The notes under the pieces were generated by a model that had not been told where the DNA came from, did not search any database, and was given only the letters and a program-made list of their open reading frames with translations. A DNA stretch of 64,000 nt from Mycolicibacterium vulneris (lineage in GTDB: Bacteria; Actinomycetota; Actinomycetes; Mycobacteriales; Mycobacteriaceae). Each line of letters opens with the position of its first letter. Within the stretch, counting starts at the first letter, position 1. Made by a program: the position numbers and the translations under genes. Of this stretch, positions 20,504 to 29,044 are shown piece after piece. Location: the NCBI RefSeq assembly GCF_002104765.1, contig NZ_NCXM01000001.1, forward strand, positions 310,001 to 374,000. Reading direction: 5' to 3'.

Positions 20504-20720
20504 CGGACGCGCATGGGGCCGGCACCCGGCACGAGCAATGCGGTTCGCGCGGTTGACAAGATGGCGGTAAGTCGGCGAATGGTAATTCTCCGTTCCCTCA
20601 ACCACTCGTGGCGGGATTCCGCGCAACGTCAGCCCTGTGGCAGGAGTAAAGTATCCGCTTGTTTCCCGGCGGCGTTGCAACAACTTTCGCAGTCCGACAC
20701 CATGTTGTGACTGTGTCGTT

Positions 20721-20804
20721 ATGGCGAGACCTTTCGACATTGAGGTTCATATCTCACCAGAGATGTTGGAAGACAAAGTTATTGGATGCTTCTTGATTGG
20801 ATAG
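20721..20804 (+). CDS. AT-rich 27-codon micro-ORF
   Basis: Begins ATG at 20721 and ends TAG at 20802-20804, 3 bp before the GTG of the next gene, encoding MARPFDIEVHISPEMLEDKV plus seven residues. GC is about 42% (35 of 84 by hand count) against roughly 68% around it, with codons such as ATT, GTT, AGA and CAT that are rare here. No Shine-Dalgarno. It may be an upstream regulatory ORF, a remnant, or just non-coding AT-rich DNA. The wider gap 20504-20807 has no other candidate. Confidence 0.3.
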   Translation: MARPFDIEVHISPEMLEDKVIGCFLIG

Positions 20805-20807
20805 ACT

Positions 20808-21458
20808 GTGACGCAAGGAGATCGAGCCGCCGCGACTCTTGCATTCGGCCAACGGCGCACCTACCGACCGTTGCGGGGCATCCAAACCCACCGCGTCGTC
20901 GGTGAAATCGACATCGATGCCGCGATCGGCCCATACCGGCGGCTGATCGTGCTGGGCGGCGACGCCGACCTGGCCACGGTGCTCACCCGGCTGCTGCGCG
21001 CCGAACGGCTCGACATCGAGGTGGCCTACGTGCCGCGCCGCCGCACCCGGGCCACCCGGATCTACCGCCAGCCGGCGGGATACCGGGCGGCGCGGCGGGC
21101 CCGGCGCGGTGCGGCGCGCCGGGTGACCCTGATCCGCGACGAGACCGGGTCGGTGGTCGTGGGGCGGGCCGGCTGGGTGCCCGCGGATGGCGCGCGGTCG
21201 ATCCACGGCGAGGCGGTGGTCGACGACACCACGTTGTTCGACGGCGACGTCGAACGCGTGTGGATCGAGCCGCTGCCTGCCGCGCCGGGCCTGCGGGCTG
21301 CGGTCGCGGGCCGCCTGTGGCCCCGCTGGGTCACCGGGCGCGCCGCCCAGCTGGGCAGCACGGGCGTCACCGTGGTGCGTGACGGCGTCGCCGCACCGCG
21401 CGCCGCGCGCCGCTCGGTGTTCTACCGCAACATCGAGGGCTGGCAGCTGGTCGGCTAG
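20808..21458 (+). CDS. Conserved hypothetical, Rv0358-like
   Basis: 216 residues from GTG 20808. The region RRLIVLGGDADLATVLTRLL is faintly like the GGDGT loop of diacylglycerol-kinase catalytic domains, but the rest does not confirm that. A very basic stretch around residues 80-105 (RRRTRATRIYRQPAGYRAAR) suggests nucleic acid or membrane surface contact. No signal peptide or membrane segment. It is 9 bp upstream of the M50 protease gene, as Rv0358 is upstream of Rv0359, so a shared role is likely. Function unknown. Confidence 0.8.
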   Translation: MTQGDRAAATLAFGQRRTYRPLRGIQTHRVVGEIDIDAAIGPYRRLIVLGGDADLATVLTRLLRAERLDIEVAYVPRRRTRATRIYRQPAGYRAARRARRGAARRVTLIRDETGSVVVGRAGWVPADGARSIHGEAVVDDTTLFDGDVERVWIEPLPAAPGLRAAVAGRLWPRWVTGRAAQLGSTGVTVVRDGVAAPRAARRSVFYRNIEGWQLVG

Positions 21459-21467
21459 TTTCGATCG

Positions 21468-22250
21468 GTGAGCTTCCCCTCCTCCCGGCACGAAGCGATA
21501 CGGCCCAGCCCGATCTTCATGGGCCTGATCGCGCTGACGGGTGCCGGCGCCGCGCTGGCCTGGTCGGCCGGGATCAGCACCCGCCCGCTGGCTTATGCCG
21601 GGGTGTTCGTCTTCGTGATCGCCGGGTGGCTGGTGTCGCTGTGCCTGCACGAATTCGGGCACGCGGTGACCGCCTGGCGGTTCGGCGATCACGACGCCGC
21701 CGTGCGTGGGTACCTGACGCTGGATCCACGCCGCTACAGCCATCCCGCGCTCTCGCTGCTGCTGCCGATGGTGGTGATCCTGCTGGGCGGGATCGGCCTG
21801 CCGGGCGCGGCGGTCTACGTGCGGACCTGGTTCATGACGCCCGCCCGTCGCACCATGGTCAGCCTGGCGGGACCGGCGGCCAACCTGCTGCTGGCGGTGC
21901 TCTTGCTGGCGGTGACGCGACTGTTCTTCGACCCGGCGCACGTGGTGCTGTGGTCCGGGGTGGCGTTCCTGGCGTTCCTTCAGCTCACCGCCGTGTTGCT
22001 GAACCTGCTGCCCATCCCGGGCCTGGACGGATATGACGCCCTGGAACCGCACCTGAGTCCGGAGACCCAGCGCGCGCTGGCGCCGGCCAAGCAGTGGGGC
22101 TTCGTCATCCTGCTGTTTCTGCTCCTGGCACCGGTCCTCAACCACTGGTTCTTCGGGGTGGTGTTGTCGTTGTTCGACGTGTCGGGGGTGCCGGACGTGC
22201 TGGTGGGCTGGGGCAACGCGCTGACCCGCTTCTGGAGTCGCTGGTTCTGA
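21468..22250 (+). CDS. M50-family membrane zinc metalloprotease
   Basis: 260 residues, site-2-protease-like. The zinc motif LHEFGHAVTAWRFGDHD (HExxH) lies in a membrane helix at about residue 62; the second metal motif is LLPIPGLDGYDALEP (DG) in a later helix. Five to six hydrophobic segments. M50 enzymes cut substrates within the membrane, often anti-sigma factors, but this family branch (Rv0359-like) has no known substrate to me. The start is GTG 21468. It closely follows the Rv0358-like gene. Confidence 0.9.
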   Translation: MSFPSSRHEAIRPSPIFMGLIALTGAGAALAWSAGISTRPLAYAGVFVFVIAGWLVSLCLHEFGHAVTAWRFGDHDAAVRGYLTLDPRRYSHPALSLLLPMVVILLGGIGLPGAAVYVRTWFMTPARRTMVSLAGPAANLLLAVLLLAVTRLFFDPAHVVLWSGVAFLAFLQLTAVLLNLLPIPGLDGYDALEPHLSPETQRALAPAKQWGFVILLFLLLAPVLNHWFFGVVLSLFDVSGVPDVLVGWGNALTRFWSRWF

Positions 22251-22258
22251 GCCTTGCC

Positions 22259-22282
22259 ATATATGCGCTATTGCGCATATAT
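22259..22282. promoter_or_regulatory. ArsR/SmtB-like metal operator over a -10 box
   Basis: Perfect 10-4-10 inverted repeat: ATATATGCGC, TATT, GCGCATATAT. The AT-rich ends with GCGC centres resemble operators of mycobacterial ArsR/SmtB metal sensors. TATATT at 22278-22283 fits a -10 box 7 nt before the CDF ATG, so repressor binding would block a leaderless promoter. No ArsR gene is nearby, so the regulator would act in trans. Confidence 0.65.
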
Positions 22283-22290
22283 TTCGCGCC

Positions 22291-23187
22291 ATGGGCGCAG
22301 GCCACAACCACACCCCCGCCGAGACGGACGACGCTCGGCTGATCCCGCGCATGATCATGGCCGCGGCGATTCTGGCGGCGTTCTTTGTGGTTGAACTGGT
22401 CACCTCGTTGCTGATCAACTCGATCGCCCTGCTGGCCGACGCCGGCCACATGCTGACGGACGTGGTCGCGGTCTTCATGGGGTTCGTCGCCGTCACGCTG
22501 GCCCGCCGCGGCAGCGCGTCGCCCGCCCGCACCTACGGCTGGCATCGCGCCGAGGTGTTCACCGCCGTCGCCAACGCCGGGCTGCTGGTCGGCGTGGCGG
22601 CGTTCATCCTCTACGAGGCCGTCCAGCGCCTCAGCGAGGCTCCCGCCGTCCCCGGCGTGCCGATGATCGTGGTCGCGCTGACCGGGCTGGCCGCCAACTT
22701 CGTCGTCGCGATGCTGTTGCGTTCCCATTCGTCGGGAAGCCTGGCGGTCAAGGGCGCCTACATGGAGGTCGTCGCCGACACCGTGGGCAGCCTGGGCGTG
22801 CTGATCGCCGGCGTCGTCACCGTGACGACGCACTGGCCCTACGCCGATGTGGTGGTGGCCGTGCTGGTCGCGCTCTGGGTGTTGCCCCGGGCCGTCGCCC
22901 TGGCCCGCGACGCGCTGCGGATCCTGTCCGAATCATCGCCGACCCACATCGACGTCGAGGAACTGCGCACCGCACTCGGCGCCGTCGACGGCGTGCTCGA
23001 CGTACACGACCTGCACGTGTGGACGCTCTCCCCCGGCAAGGACATGTGCACCGCGCACCTGACTAGCGCCGGCGACTCCGCGCGGGTGCTGCATGACGCG
23101 CGCGCGGTGTTATCGGCGCGCGGGCTGGAGCACGCCACCGTTCAGATCGACGGCCCCGACGACACGGATTGCTCGGACAGCTTTTAA
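22291..23187 (+). CDS. Cation diffusion facilitator (zinc/cobalt/cadmium exporter, CzcD/ZitB type)
   Basis: 298 residues, six membrane helices then a cytoplasmic ferredoxin-like domain. Transport-site motifs are visible: LLADAGHMLTDVVAV (HxxxD) in helix 2 and GAYMEVVADTVGSLGV in helix 5, where the His of the usual HxxxD is replaced by Glu (EVVAD). The N-terminal GHNH could bind metal. The C-terminal VHDLHVWTLSPGKDMCTAHL matches CzcD-like members. It should export divalent metals, most likely Zn, by proton antiport. ATG 22291, likely leaderless, with a metal-type operator directly upstream. The stop shares TTAA with the convergent DUF3151 gene. Confidence 0.92.
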   Translation: MGAGHNHTPAETDDARLIPRMIMAAAILAAFFVVELVTSLLINSIALLADAGHMLTDVVAVFMGFVAVTLARRGSASPARTYGWHRAEVFTAVANAGLLVGVAAFILYEAVQRLSEAPAVPGVPMIVVALTGLAANFVVAMLLRSHSSGSLAVKGAYMEVVADTVGSLGVLIAGVVTVTTHWPYADVVVAVLVALWVLPRAVALARDALRILSESSPTHIDVEELRTALGAVDGVLDVHDLHVWTLSPGKDMCTAHLTSAGDSARVLHDARAVLSARGLEHATVQIDGPDDTDCSDSF

Positions 23188-23597
23188 AGCCCCAGCGCCT
23201 TGCGCGCCTCGGGGTCGCAATCGTCGAGCAGGTCCAGGCAGCGCGAGTACTCGTCGGTTTCGCCGATCGTGTCGGCGGCACGCGCCAGGGCCGCCACACA
23301 CCGGAGGAAGCCGCGGTTGGGTTCGTGCGCATACGGCACCGGGCCGAAGCCCTTCCAGCCGTTCCGGCGCAGCTGGTCCAGGCCGCGGTGATAGCCGGTA
23401 CGGGCATAGGCGTAGGCGGTGATGGCCTGGTCGTCGGCCAGGGCCTGCTCGGCCAGCTCCGCCCAGGCCACCGATGCCGTCGGATGGGTGGCCGCGACGA
23501 TGCCGGCCTTCTCACCGGCCAGCAGTTCCGCCTCGGCATCGGCATCTCCGGGCAGCAGGATCGGGTCGGGACCGAGAAGGTCTCCCATCGGCGTCAT
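23184..23597 (-). CDS. DUF3151 protein, Rv0360c-like
   Basis: 137 residues, soluble and helical. Sequence blocks GDLLGPDPILLPGD, AWAELAEQALADD and GWKGFGPVPYAHEPNRGFLR fit DUF3151, a family nearly restricted to actinobacteria. The repeated helical pairs resemble a small TPR-like fold, but no function is known. ATG 23597 is used; ATG 23588 is an alternative. Convergent with the CDF gene, with a shared TTAA at the two stop codons. Confidence 0.88.
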   Translation of the reverse strand: MTPMGDLLGPDPILLPGDADAEAELLAGEKAGIVAATHPTASVAWAELAEQALADDQAITAYAYARTGYHRGLDQLRRNGWKGFGPVPYAHEPNRGFLRCVAALARAADTIGETDEYSRCLDLLDDCDPEARKALGL

Positions 23598-23716
23598 GGC
23601 TCTATTCTGCAGCTCGCTCCTTTGCCCGCGTGACGCACCTCGGCCAACGCCGGAAGCCGGGTACTCGGTCGCTAAGCTCTGCAACTACCCCACGAAGCGG
23701 GAGGACAGTAGTACTC

Positions 23717-24589
23717 ATGCCCAACCCATCCGAACCCGACCGCGGCGGCACGCCGAAACGGCCCGGGTTCGACCCACGCGAGTCTCGCAACGAACCCGGC
23801 GACGAGTGGGGGGCCGAGTCCGGCTTCGAAACCGGAGACGACGCCACCGAGAGCGTCCCCATGGTCCCCAGCGACTCCGAGACCGAGACCGTGGTGATCA
23901 ACAGACCCGACCCGCACAGCGCCCCGCAGGAAATACCGGACGGGCCGCAGCGCGAACGTCGCTTCACTGCGCCGGGCTTCGACGCCAAGGAAACCGCGAT
24001 CATCTCCACCGCATCGGAGCCCGCCACCGAGGTGTTCGCGTCGCCGCCTGGACAGGACGCCACCGCGCAGTTCGGAGCCCCGCCCAAAGCCGCTGTCCCG
24101 CAGTCAATTCCACCCCGATTCGGGGGGAAGCTGCGCACCACCCGGCCGATCAACTGGGGCTGGGTGCTGGCGCTGGTCGTGATCGTGTTGGCGCTGGTGG
24201 CGATCGCGATCCTGGGTACGGTACTGCTCACCCGGACTAAACACGCGGCCGTCTCGCAGGAAGACCAGGTTCGCCACACCATCGCAAACTTCGACGTAGC
24301 GATCCAGCGGGGTGACCTGACCACGCTGCGCACCATCACCTGCGGCACCACCCGTGACGGCTACGCCGACTACGACGAGCACGCCTGGGACGAGACGTAC
24401 CGGCGGGTGTCGGCGGCCAAGCAGTATCCGGTGATCGCCAGCATCGATCAGGTGGTGGTCAACGGCCAGCACGCCGAGGCGAACGTCACCACGTTCATGG
24501 CCTACGACCCGCAGCTGCGTTCCACCCGCAGCCTCGATCTGCAGTATCGCGACGACCAGTGGAAGATCTGCCAGTCGGCCAGCGGCTAG
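23717..24589 (+). CDS. Membrane protein with extracytoplasmic NTF2-like domain, Rv0361-like
   Basis: 290 residues. The first 145 are hydrophilic, acidic and Pro-rich, so presumably a disordered cytoplasmic part. One membrane helix (WGWVLALVVIVLALVAIAIL, about residues 147-170) is followed by an outer domain of about 115 residues with a DQVRHTIANFDVAIQRGDL helix and a CGTTRDGYADY region, which fits a Mce-associated/NTF2-like fold. GGGAGGAC precedes ATG 23717 and TAAGCT at 23673-23678 is a plausible -10. Function unknown. Its stop shares CTAG with convergent fba. Confidence 0.85.
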   Translation: MPNPSEPDRGGTPKRPGFDPRESRNEPGDEWGAESGFETGDDATESVPMVPSDSETETVVINRPDPHSAPQEIPDGPQRERRFTAPGFDAKETAIISTASEPATEVFASPPGQDATAQFGAPPKAAVPQSIPPRFGGKLRTTRPINWGWVLALVVIVLALVAIAILGTVLLTRTKHAAVSQEDQVRHTIANFDVAIQRGDLTTLRTITCGTTRDGYADYDEHAWDETYRRVSAAKQYPVIASIDQVVVNGQHAEANVTTFMAYDPQLRSTRSLDLQYRDDQWKICQSASG

Positions 24590-25623
24590 GCCGCGCCCAG
24601 TGACTTTCCGGCGCAGTGCAGGTCGTTGCAGGCCTCGACCACCCGCTCGGACATCGACGCTTCGCCCTTCTTCAGGTAGCTGCGCGGGTCGTAGGCCTTC
24701 TTGTTGCCCACTTCGCCGTCGACCTTGAGCACGCCGTCGTAGTTGGTGAACATGTGGCCCGCGATCGGACGGGTGAACGCGTACTGGGTGTCGGTGTCGA
24801 CGTTCATCTTCACCACCCCGTAGCGCAGCGCCTCCTCGATCTCCGACTTCAGCGAACCGGAACCGCCGTGGAACACGAAGTCGAACGGCTTGGCATCGTC
24901 GGGCAGCCCCAGCTTGGCCGCCGCGACCTTCTGGCCCTCCGCCAGCACCTCGGGACGAAGCTTGACGTTGCCCGGCTTGTATACGCCGTGGACGTTGCCG
25001 AACGTCGCGGCCAGCAGGTACTTACCGTGCTCGCCGTGGCCCAGCGCGTCGATGGTCTTCTCGAAGTCCTCGGGAGTGGAGTACAGCTTGTCGTTGATCT
25101 CGTGGGCAACCCCGTCCTCTTCGCCGCCCACCACCCCGATCTCGACCTCGAGGATGATCTTGGCGGCCGCGGCCTCCTTGAGCAGCTCTCTGGCGATGGC
25201 GAGGTTCTCCTCGATCGGCACCGCCGAGCCGTCCCACATGTGGGATTGGAACAGCGGATCCTTGCCGGCCGCCACCCGCCGGGCCGAGATCGCCAGCAGC
25301 GGCCGCACGTAGGTGTCCAGCTTGTCCTTGGGGCAGTGGTCGGTGTGTAGCGCAACGTTGATCGGGTATCTGGCCGCGATGGAGCGGGTGAACTTGGCCA
25401 GCGCCACGGCCCCGGCCACCATGTCCTTGACGCCCAGTCCGGACGCGAATTCGGCGCCACCGGTGGAGAACTGGATGATCCCGTCGCTGCCGGCGTCGGC
25501 GAAGCCTTTGAGGGCCGCGTTCACCGTCTCCGACGAGGTGCAGTTGATCGCGGGGAAGGCATACGAGTCTTCCTTGGCGCGTCGCAGCATCTCGGCGTAG
25601 ACCTCGGGCGTGGCGATGGGCAT
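24586..25623 (-). CDS. fba: Class II fructose-bisphosphate aldolase
   Basis: Zinc-dependent aldolase that splits fructose 1,6-bisphosphate into DHAP and glyceraldehyde 3-phosphate; central to glycolysis and gluconeogenesis. 345 residues. Zinc ligands and active site are in ALHTDHCPKDKL, ILEVEIGVVGGEEDG, TFGNVHGVYKPG and FVFHGGSGS. The start is ATG 25623. It is monocistronic as far as can be seen. Counterpart of Rv0363c, located like it beside Rv0361 and the DedA protein Rv0364. The magnesium transporter gene that separates these in M. tuberculosis is absent here. Confidence 0.97.
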   Translation of the reverse strand: MPIATPEVYAEMLRRAKEDSYAFPAINCTSSETVNAALKGFADAGSDGIIQFSTGGAEFASGLGVKDMVAGAVALAKFTRSIAARYPINVALHTDHCPKDKLDTYVRPLLAISARRVAAGKDPLFQSHMWDGSAVPIEENLAIARELLKEAAAAKIILEVEIGVVGGEEDGVAHEINDKLYSTPEDFEKTIDALGHGEHGKYLLAATFGNVHGVYKPGNVKLRPEVLAEGQKVAAAKLGLPDDAKPFDFVFHGGSGSLKSEIEEALRYGVVKMNVDTDTQYAFTRPIAGHMFTNYDGVLKVDGEVGNKKAYDPRSYLKKGEASMSERVVEACNDLHCAGKSLGAA

Positions 25624-25737
25624 CAGACACCTCCTGACGGTTGGTCCTACCCAACCATGGATGCGCGGTCAGCAGCTACCCGGCGGACCCGCACGCGGGT
25701 TAATCCGGCCTTGTGCGGACCAGGGTCGTTTCGCCGG

Positions 25738-25743
25738 TATGTT
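25738..25743 (+). promoter_or_regulatory. -10 box for the DedA gene
   Basis: TATGTT (TANNNT) ends 8 nt before ATG 25752, so a leaderless or near-leaderless transcript is likely. The overlapping TTGAGGGA could also serve as a weak Shine-Dalgarno. Confidence 0.4.
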
Positions 25744-25751
25744 GAGGGATC

Positions 25752-26444
25752 ATGAGCACCGCCGTGACGGCCCTGCCCCACATCTTCGACCCGATGTATT
25801 GGTTGGGCGCCGACGGCGTCTTCGGATCCGCGGTGCTGCCCGGGATCCTGGTCATCGTCTTCATCGAAACCGGGCTGCTGTTTCCACTGCTGCCCGGCGA
25901 GTCGCTGTTGTTCACCGGCGGCCTGCTGGCCGCGCACCCGAACCCACCGGCCAGCATCTGGGTGCTGGCCCCCGCCGTCGCGACCGTGGCGATACTGGGC
26001 GATCAGACCGGGTACTGGATCGGCCGGCGGATCGGCCCGGCGCTGTTCAAGAAGGAAGACTCCCGGTTCTTCAAGAAGCACTACGTGACCGAGTCACACG
26101 CCTTCTTCGAGAAGTACGGGCCCTGGGCGATCATCCTGGCCCGATTCGCGCCGTTCGTGCGGACGTTCGTCCCGCCGGTCGCCGGGGTGTCCTACATGCG
26201 CTACCCGATTTTCCTGGGCTTCGACATCGTCGGCGGCATCCTCTGGGGCGGCGGTGTGACGCTGGCGGGCTACTTCATGGGCAACGTGCCGTTCGTGCAC
26301 CACAACCTGCAGAAAATCCTGCTGGCCATCCTGATCGTCTCGCTGACGCCGGCGTTCATCGCCGCCTGGCGCAGCTACCGCGGGCGCAAGAACGCGCCGA
26401 GCACAGACGACCGGGAATCCGAGCGGCTGCCGGCGGCCGAGTAG
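25752..26444 (+). CDS. DedA/SNARE-associated (VTT) membrane protein
   Basis: 230 residues, several membrane segments. DedA motifs: FIETGLLFPLLPGESLLFTG near the N-terminus, GYWIGRRIGPALF, and the conserved FARFAPFVRTFVPPVAG (Arg-rich re-entrant loop) followed by FLGFDIVGGILWGGGVTLAG. DedA proteins act in membrane lipid flipping (undecaprenyl phosphate or phospholipids) and proton motive force homeostasis; the specific cargo here is unknown. Counterpart of Rv0364. The 3' end is convergent with the CoA-transferase gene 10 bp away. Confidence 0.92.
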   Translation: MSTAVTALPHIFDPMYWLGADGVFGSAVLPGILVIVFIETGLLFPLLPGESLLFTGGLLAAHPNPPASIWVLAPAVATVAILGDQTGYWIGRRIGPALFKKEDSRFFKKHYVTESHAFFEKYGPWAIILARFAPFVRTFVPPVAGVSYMRYPIFLGFDIVGGILWGGGVTLAGYFMGNVPFVHHNLQKILLAILIVSLTPAFIAAWRSYRGRKNAPSTDDRESERLPAAE

Positions 26445-26454
26445 CCGGCCGCGC

Positions 26455-27807
26455 TCAGACCGCGACTTTGAAGTCGCAGCCCGTCTTGGCGCGAACTTCC
26501 TCGACCGTGACGCCGGGCTGCAGCTCGGTGAGCACCAGTCCCTGTCCCGGCTCGACGTCGAAGACACACAGGTTGGTGATGATCATGTTGACGACGTTCT
26601 TGCCGGTCAGCGGCAGCGAGCACTGGCTGAGCACCTTGGGGGTGCCGTCTTTCGCGGTGTGATCCATCAGCACGATCACGCGCTTGACGCCGGATACCAA
26701 ATCCATTGCGCCGCCTGGCCCTTTGACCATCTTGCCCGGCACCATCCAGTTGGCCAGGTCGCCGTTCTCGGCGACCTCCAGGGCACCCAGGATGGACAGG
26801 TCGATGTGCCCGCCGCGGATCATCGCGAAGGAATCGGCGCTGCTGAAGAAGCTGGACCCAGGCAGGCTGGTGATGGTCTGCTTGCCCGCGTTGATGAGAT
26901 CGGGGTCGACGGCGTCCTCGCTCGGGTAGGCCCCGATGCCCAGCAGGCCGTTCTCCGACTGCAGCGTGACCTTGATGCCGTCGGGAATGAAGTTGGCCAC
27001 CAAGGTCGGAATGCCGATGCCCAGGTTCACGTAGAAGCCGTCGCGCAACTCCTGGGCGGCGCGCCGGGCCATCCGCTCGCGCACGGGGCTGTCGTTCTTC
27101 AGGGCGGCGCCGCCGCTCGTGGTGCGGAACTCGATGCGCTTCTCGTAGCCGGCGCCCTCGATGATGCGGTCGACGTAGATACCGGGCGTGTGGATGAGGT
27201 CGGGGTCCAGCTCGCCGACCTCGACCAGCTCCTCCACCTCGGCGACGGTGATCGCGCCGCAGGTGGCGATCATCGGGTTGAAGTTGCGCGCCGTCTTGCG
27301 GTAGATGAGGTTGCCGGCGGTGTCGCCCTTCCACGCCTTGACGATCGCCACGTCGGCCCGAATGCCTTCTTCCAGAACGTATTCGGTGCCGTCGAAGACC
27401 CTGGTGTCCTTGCCCTCGGCGAGGTTGGTGCCGAAGGCCGTGCGGGTGTAGAAGCCGGGGATGCCGGCGCCGCCGGCCCGCAGCTTCTCCGCGAGCGTGC
27501 CCTGCGGAGTGAGCACCAGGTCCAGCTCGCCGGCCAGCACCTGGCGCTCGAACTCCTTGTTCTCGCCGACGTAGGAGGCGATCACCTTGTTCACCTGCCG
27601 GCCCTTGAGCAGCACGCCCATGCCGAAATCGTCTACGCCGGCGTTGTTTCCGACGATGGTGAGGTCCTTGATGCCGCTGTCGACCAGAGCCTGGATCAAC
27701 TTCTCGGGGATGCCGCACAGACCGAAACCGCCCGCGGCGATGGTGATGCCGTCCTTCAGCAGGCCGTGCAGCGCCGACTCCGCGTCTTGGTGGACCTTGT
27801 TGCTCAC
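26455..27807 (-). CDS. Fused 3-oxoacid CoA-transferase (alpha plus beta subunits)
   Basis: 450 residues. Residues 1 to about 230 are the A subunit ([32 protein letters not shown]) and about 235-450 the B subunit ([18 protein letters not shown]), ending [14 protein letters not shown]. The catalytic Glu is in SENGLLG. Such enzymes move CoA between succinate and acetoacetate or similar acids; most mycobacteria encode scoA and scoB separately, so this fused gene is a distinct paralogue. It starts GTG and overlaps the GH76 stop as GTGA. AGGAG is about 10 nt upstream. No counterpart is known to me at this place in M. tuberculosis. Confidence 0.9.
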   Translation of the reverse strand: MSNKVHQDAESALHGLLKDGITIAAGGFGLCGIPEKLIQALVDSGIKDLTIVGNNAGVDDFGMGVLLKGRQVNKVIASYVGENKEFERQVLAGELDLVLTPQGTLAEKLRAGGAGIPGFYTRTAFGTNLAEGKDTRVFDGTEYVLEEGIRADVAIVKAWKGDTAGNLIYRKTARNFNPMIATCGAITVAEVEELVEVGELDPDLIHTPGIYVDRIIEGAGYEKRIEFRTTSGGAALKNDSPVRERMARRAAQELRDGFYVNLGIGIPTLVANFIPDGIKVTLQSENGLLGIGAYPSEDAVDPDLINAGKQTITSLPGSSFFSSADSFAMIRGGHIDLSILGALEVAENGDLANWMVPGKMVKGPGGAMDLVSGVKRVIVLMDHTAKDGTPKVLSQCSLPLTGKNVVNMIITNLCVFDVEPGQGLVLTELQPGVTVEEVRAKTGCDFKVAV

Positions 27808-28937
27808 AGGAGGCTCCTGTTCTTCGACTCGGCGGAGACGTTACAGGCGGCCTCCATGAGCATCCACCCCGACAGCTGCACCGACAGGTCCCGCTCGCCC
27901 ACCTCGGACGCCATCACCGCGCCCTCGACGAACTCCGCCTCTTTGCCGCCGGCCGTGGGCAGCTGGGCGTCGCGGTCCCAGAACGGGCCGAACACCGGCA
28001 GTCCGTCCACCGTTTGCCGGTTGTCCCAGGCCGACTTCGCGCTGGCCAGCACGATCTGCCGGGCGGTGTCGCGGGCCAGCACGTCGTCGGGAGCCTCCCC
28101 CGGCAGCGTGGTGGCCACCAGCGCCAGGTATCGGGCGGTCACGCCGGCGAACAGGCCGCCGTCGCCGCCGCCGGCGCCGGCCAGCACCCCCGCCGGCGCC
28201 ATGTGTTCGTGCACGGCCGCGACCAGCCGGTGCACCCGGGCGGCGTGGCGCTGCCTGATCTCAACGGCGGTGCGGGCGGCCAGTTCGGTCTCCAGCCCGA
28301 GCACCACGCCCTGGCAGTAGGTGTACTGCGCGCGCACCAGCGAGCCGGCTTTGATGCCGTCGAACACCAGGTGCGTCTCCGGGTCGATCAGCGTCTGGTC
28401 GATCCAATTGCCCATCTGCTCAGCACGTTTCAGATGGTCCCCGTAGCGGGCGAGGAAGATCCCCGCCGGGCCGTTGGCCGGGGCGTTGAAGAATTGATCC
28501 TGCTTGCGCCACGGGATTCCACCGCCGTCCTCGGGCACCCACGCCTTGAGGAATTGGGCGGCGAGCTTGGGCAGTGCACGGCTGCGCTCGACGCCGGCGA
28601 TCCGGGCGGCGCGCTCGAGCGCCAGCGCCAGCCAGGCCATGTCGTCGTAGTAGCTGTTGATCCAGGAGAAGTTGTTACGCAGCCGGTGCGAGCGGACCTG
28701 CCGGTTGATCTCGGTGTGCCGGTGCGGCTGCGGATCGCGCTGCTGGGCGTCGACCAGGCAATCGAGCAGATGCGCCTGCCACCAGTAGTGCCAGGTGCCG
28801 AACCAGCGGTCGCGCCGGGTCGCCGGCCAGGCCACCACCCCCAGCTGGGTCGCGGGTAGCCCCCACAGCCGTTTCAGGTGTCGTCGGGTGACAGCGGCTT
28901 CGCTGCTGGCCGCGCGGTTGGCCCAGAGCTGATCCAT
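27804..28937 (-). CDS. GH76-family glycoside hydrolase, Rv0365c-like
   Basis: 377 residues, alpha/alpha-barrel GH76 type (endo-alpha-1,6-mannanase family). The paired catalytic aspartates are in [14 protein letters not shown]; other blocks are [21 protein letters not shown] and [13 protein letters not shown]. No signal peptide is visible with the ATG 28937 start, so it may be cytosolic. A role in trimming alpha-1,6-mannan such as the backbone of lipomannan precursors is possible but unproven for this cytosolic form. The frame extends further upstream through the palindromic element and is not used. Coupled to the CoA-transferase gene. Confidence 0.88.
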   Translation of the reverse strand: MDQLWANRAASSEAAVTRRHLKRLWGLPATQLGVVAWPATRRDRWFGTWHYWWQAHLLDCLVDAQQRDPQPHRHTEINRQVRSHRLRNNFSWINSYYDDMAWLALALERAARIAGVERSRALPKLAAQFLKAWVPEDGGGIPWRKQDQFFNAPANGPAGIFLARYGDHLKRAEQMGNWIDQTLIDPETHLVFDGIKAGSLVRAQYTYCQGVVLGLETELAARTAVEIRQRHAARVHRLVAAVHEHMAPAGVLAGAGGGDGGLFAGVTARYLALVATTLPGEAPDDVLARDTARQIVLASAKSAWDNRQTVDGLPVFGPFWDRDAQLPTAGGKEAEFVEGAVMASEVGERDLSVQLSGWMLMEAACNVSAESKNRSLL

Positions 28938-28977
28938 ACCGGTCGATCCTGCCCCACTCGGGTGAGCGTGCGTGTAG

Positions 28978-29044
28978 GGCGTCGAGTGTGAATGCAGGGT
29001 GGCGACACGCCGAGAGGTCCCGCCCTCAGTGCACACTCGACGCC
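28978..29044. repeat. Palindromic element related to 6245-6360
   Basis: A perfect 13-bp inverted repeat (28978-28990 GGCGTCGAGTGTG against 29032-29044) around a loop of 41 bp. It shares GAGTGTGAAT (28984-28993) and the 11-bp core GGCGACACGCC (29001-29011) with the element at 6245, where the core is in the opposite orientation. The right arm covers the last codons and stop of the CoxE-like gene, so it probably ends the CO dehydrogenase operon transcript. Confidence 0.75.

Noticed and set aside
20504..20740. N-terminal extension of the secreted histidine phosphatase
   Set aside because: The extra 79 codons are less GC-rich, lie before a normal Sec signal peptide and show no conserved motif.
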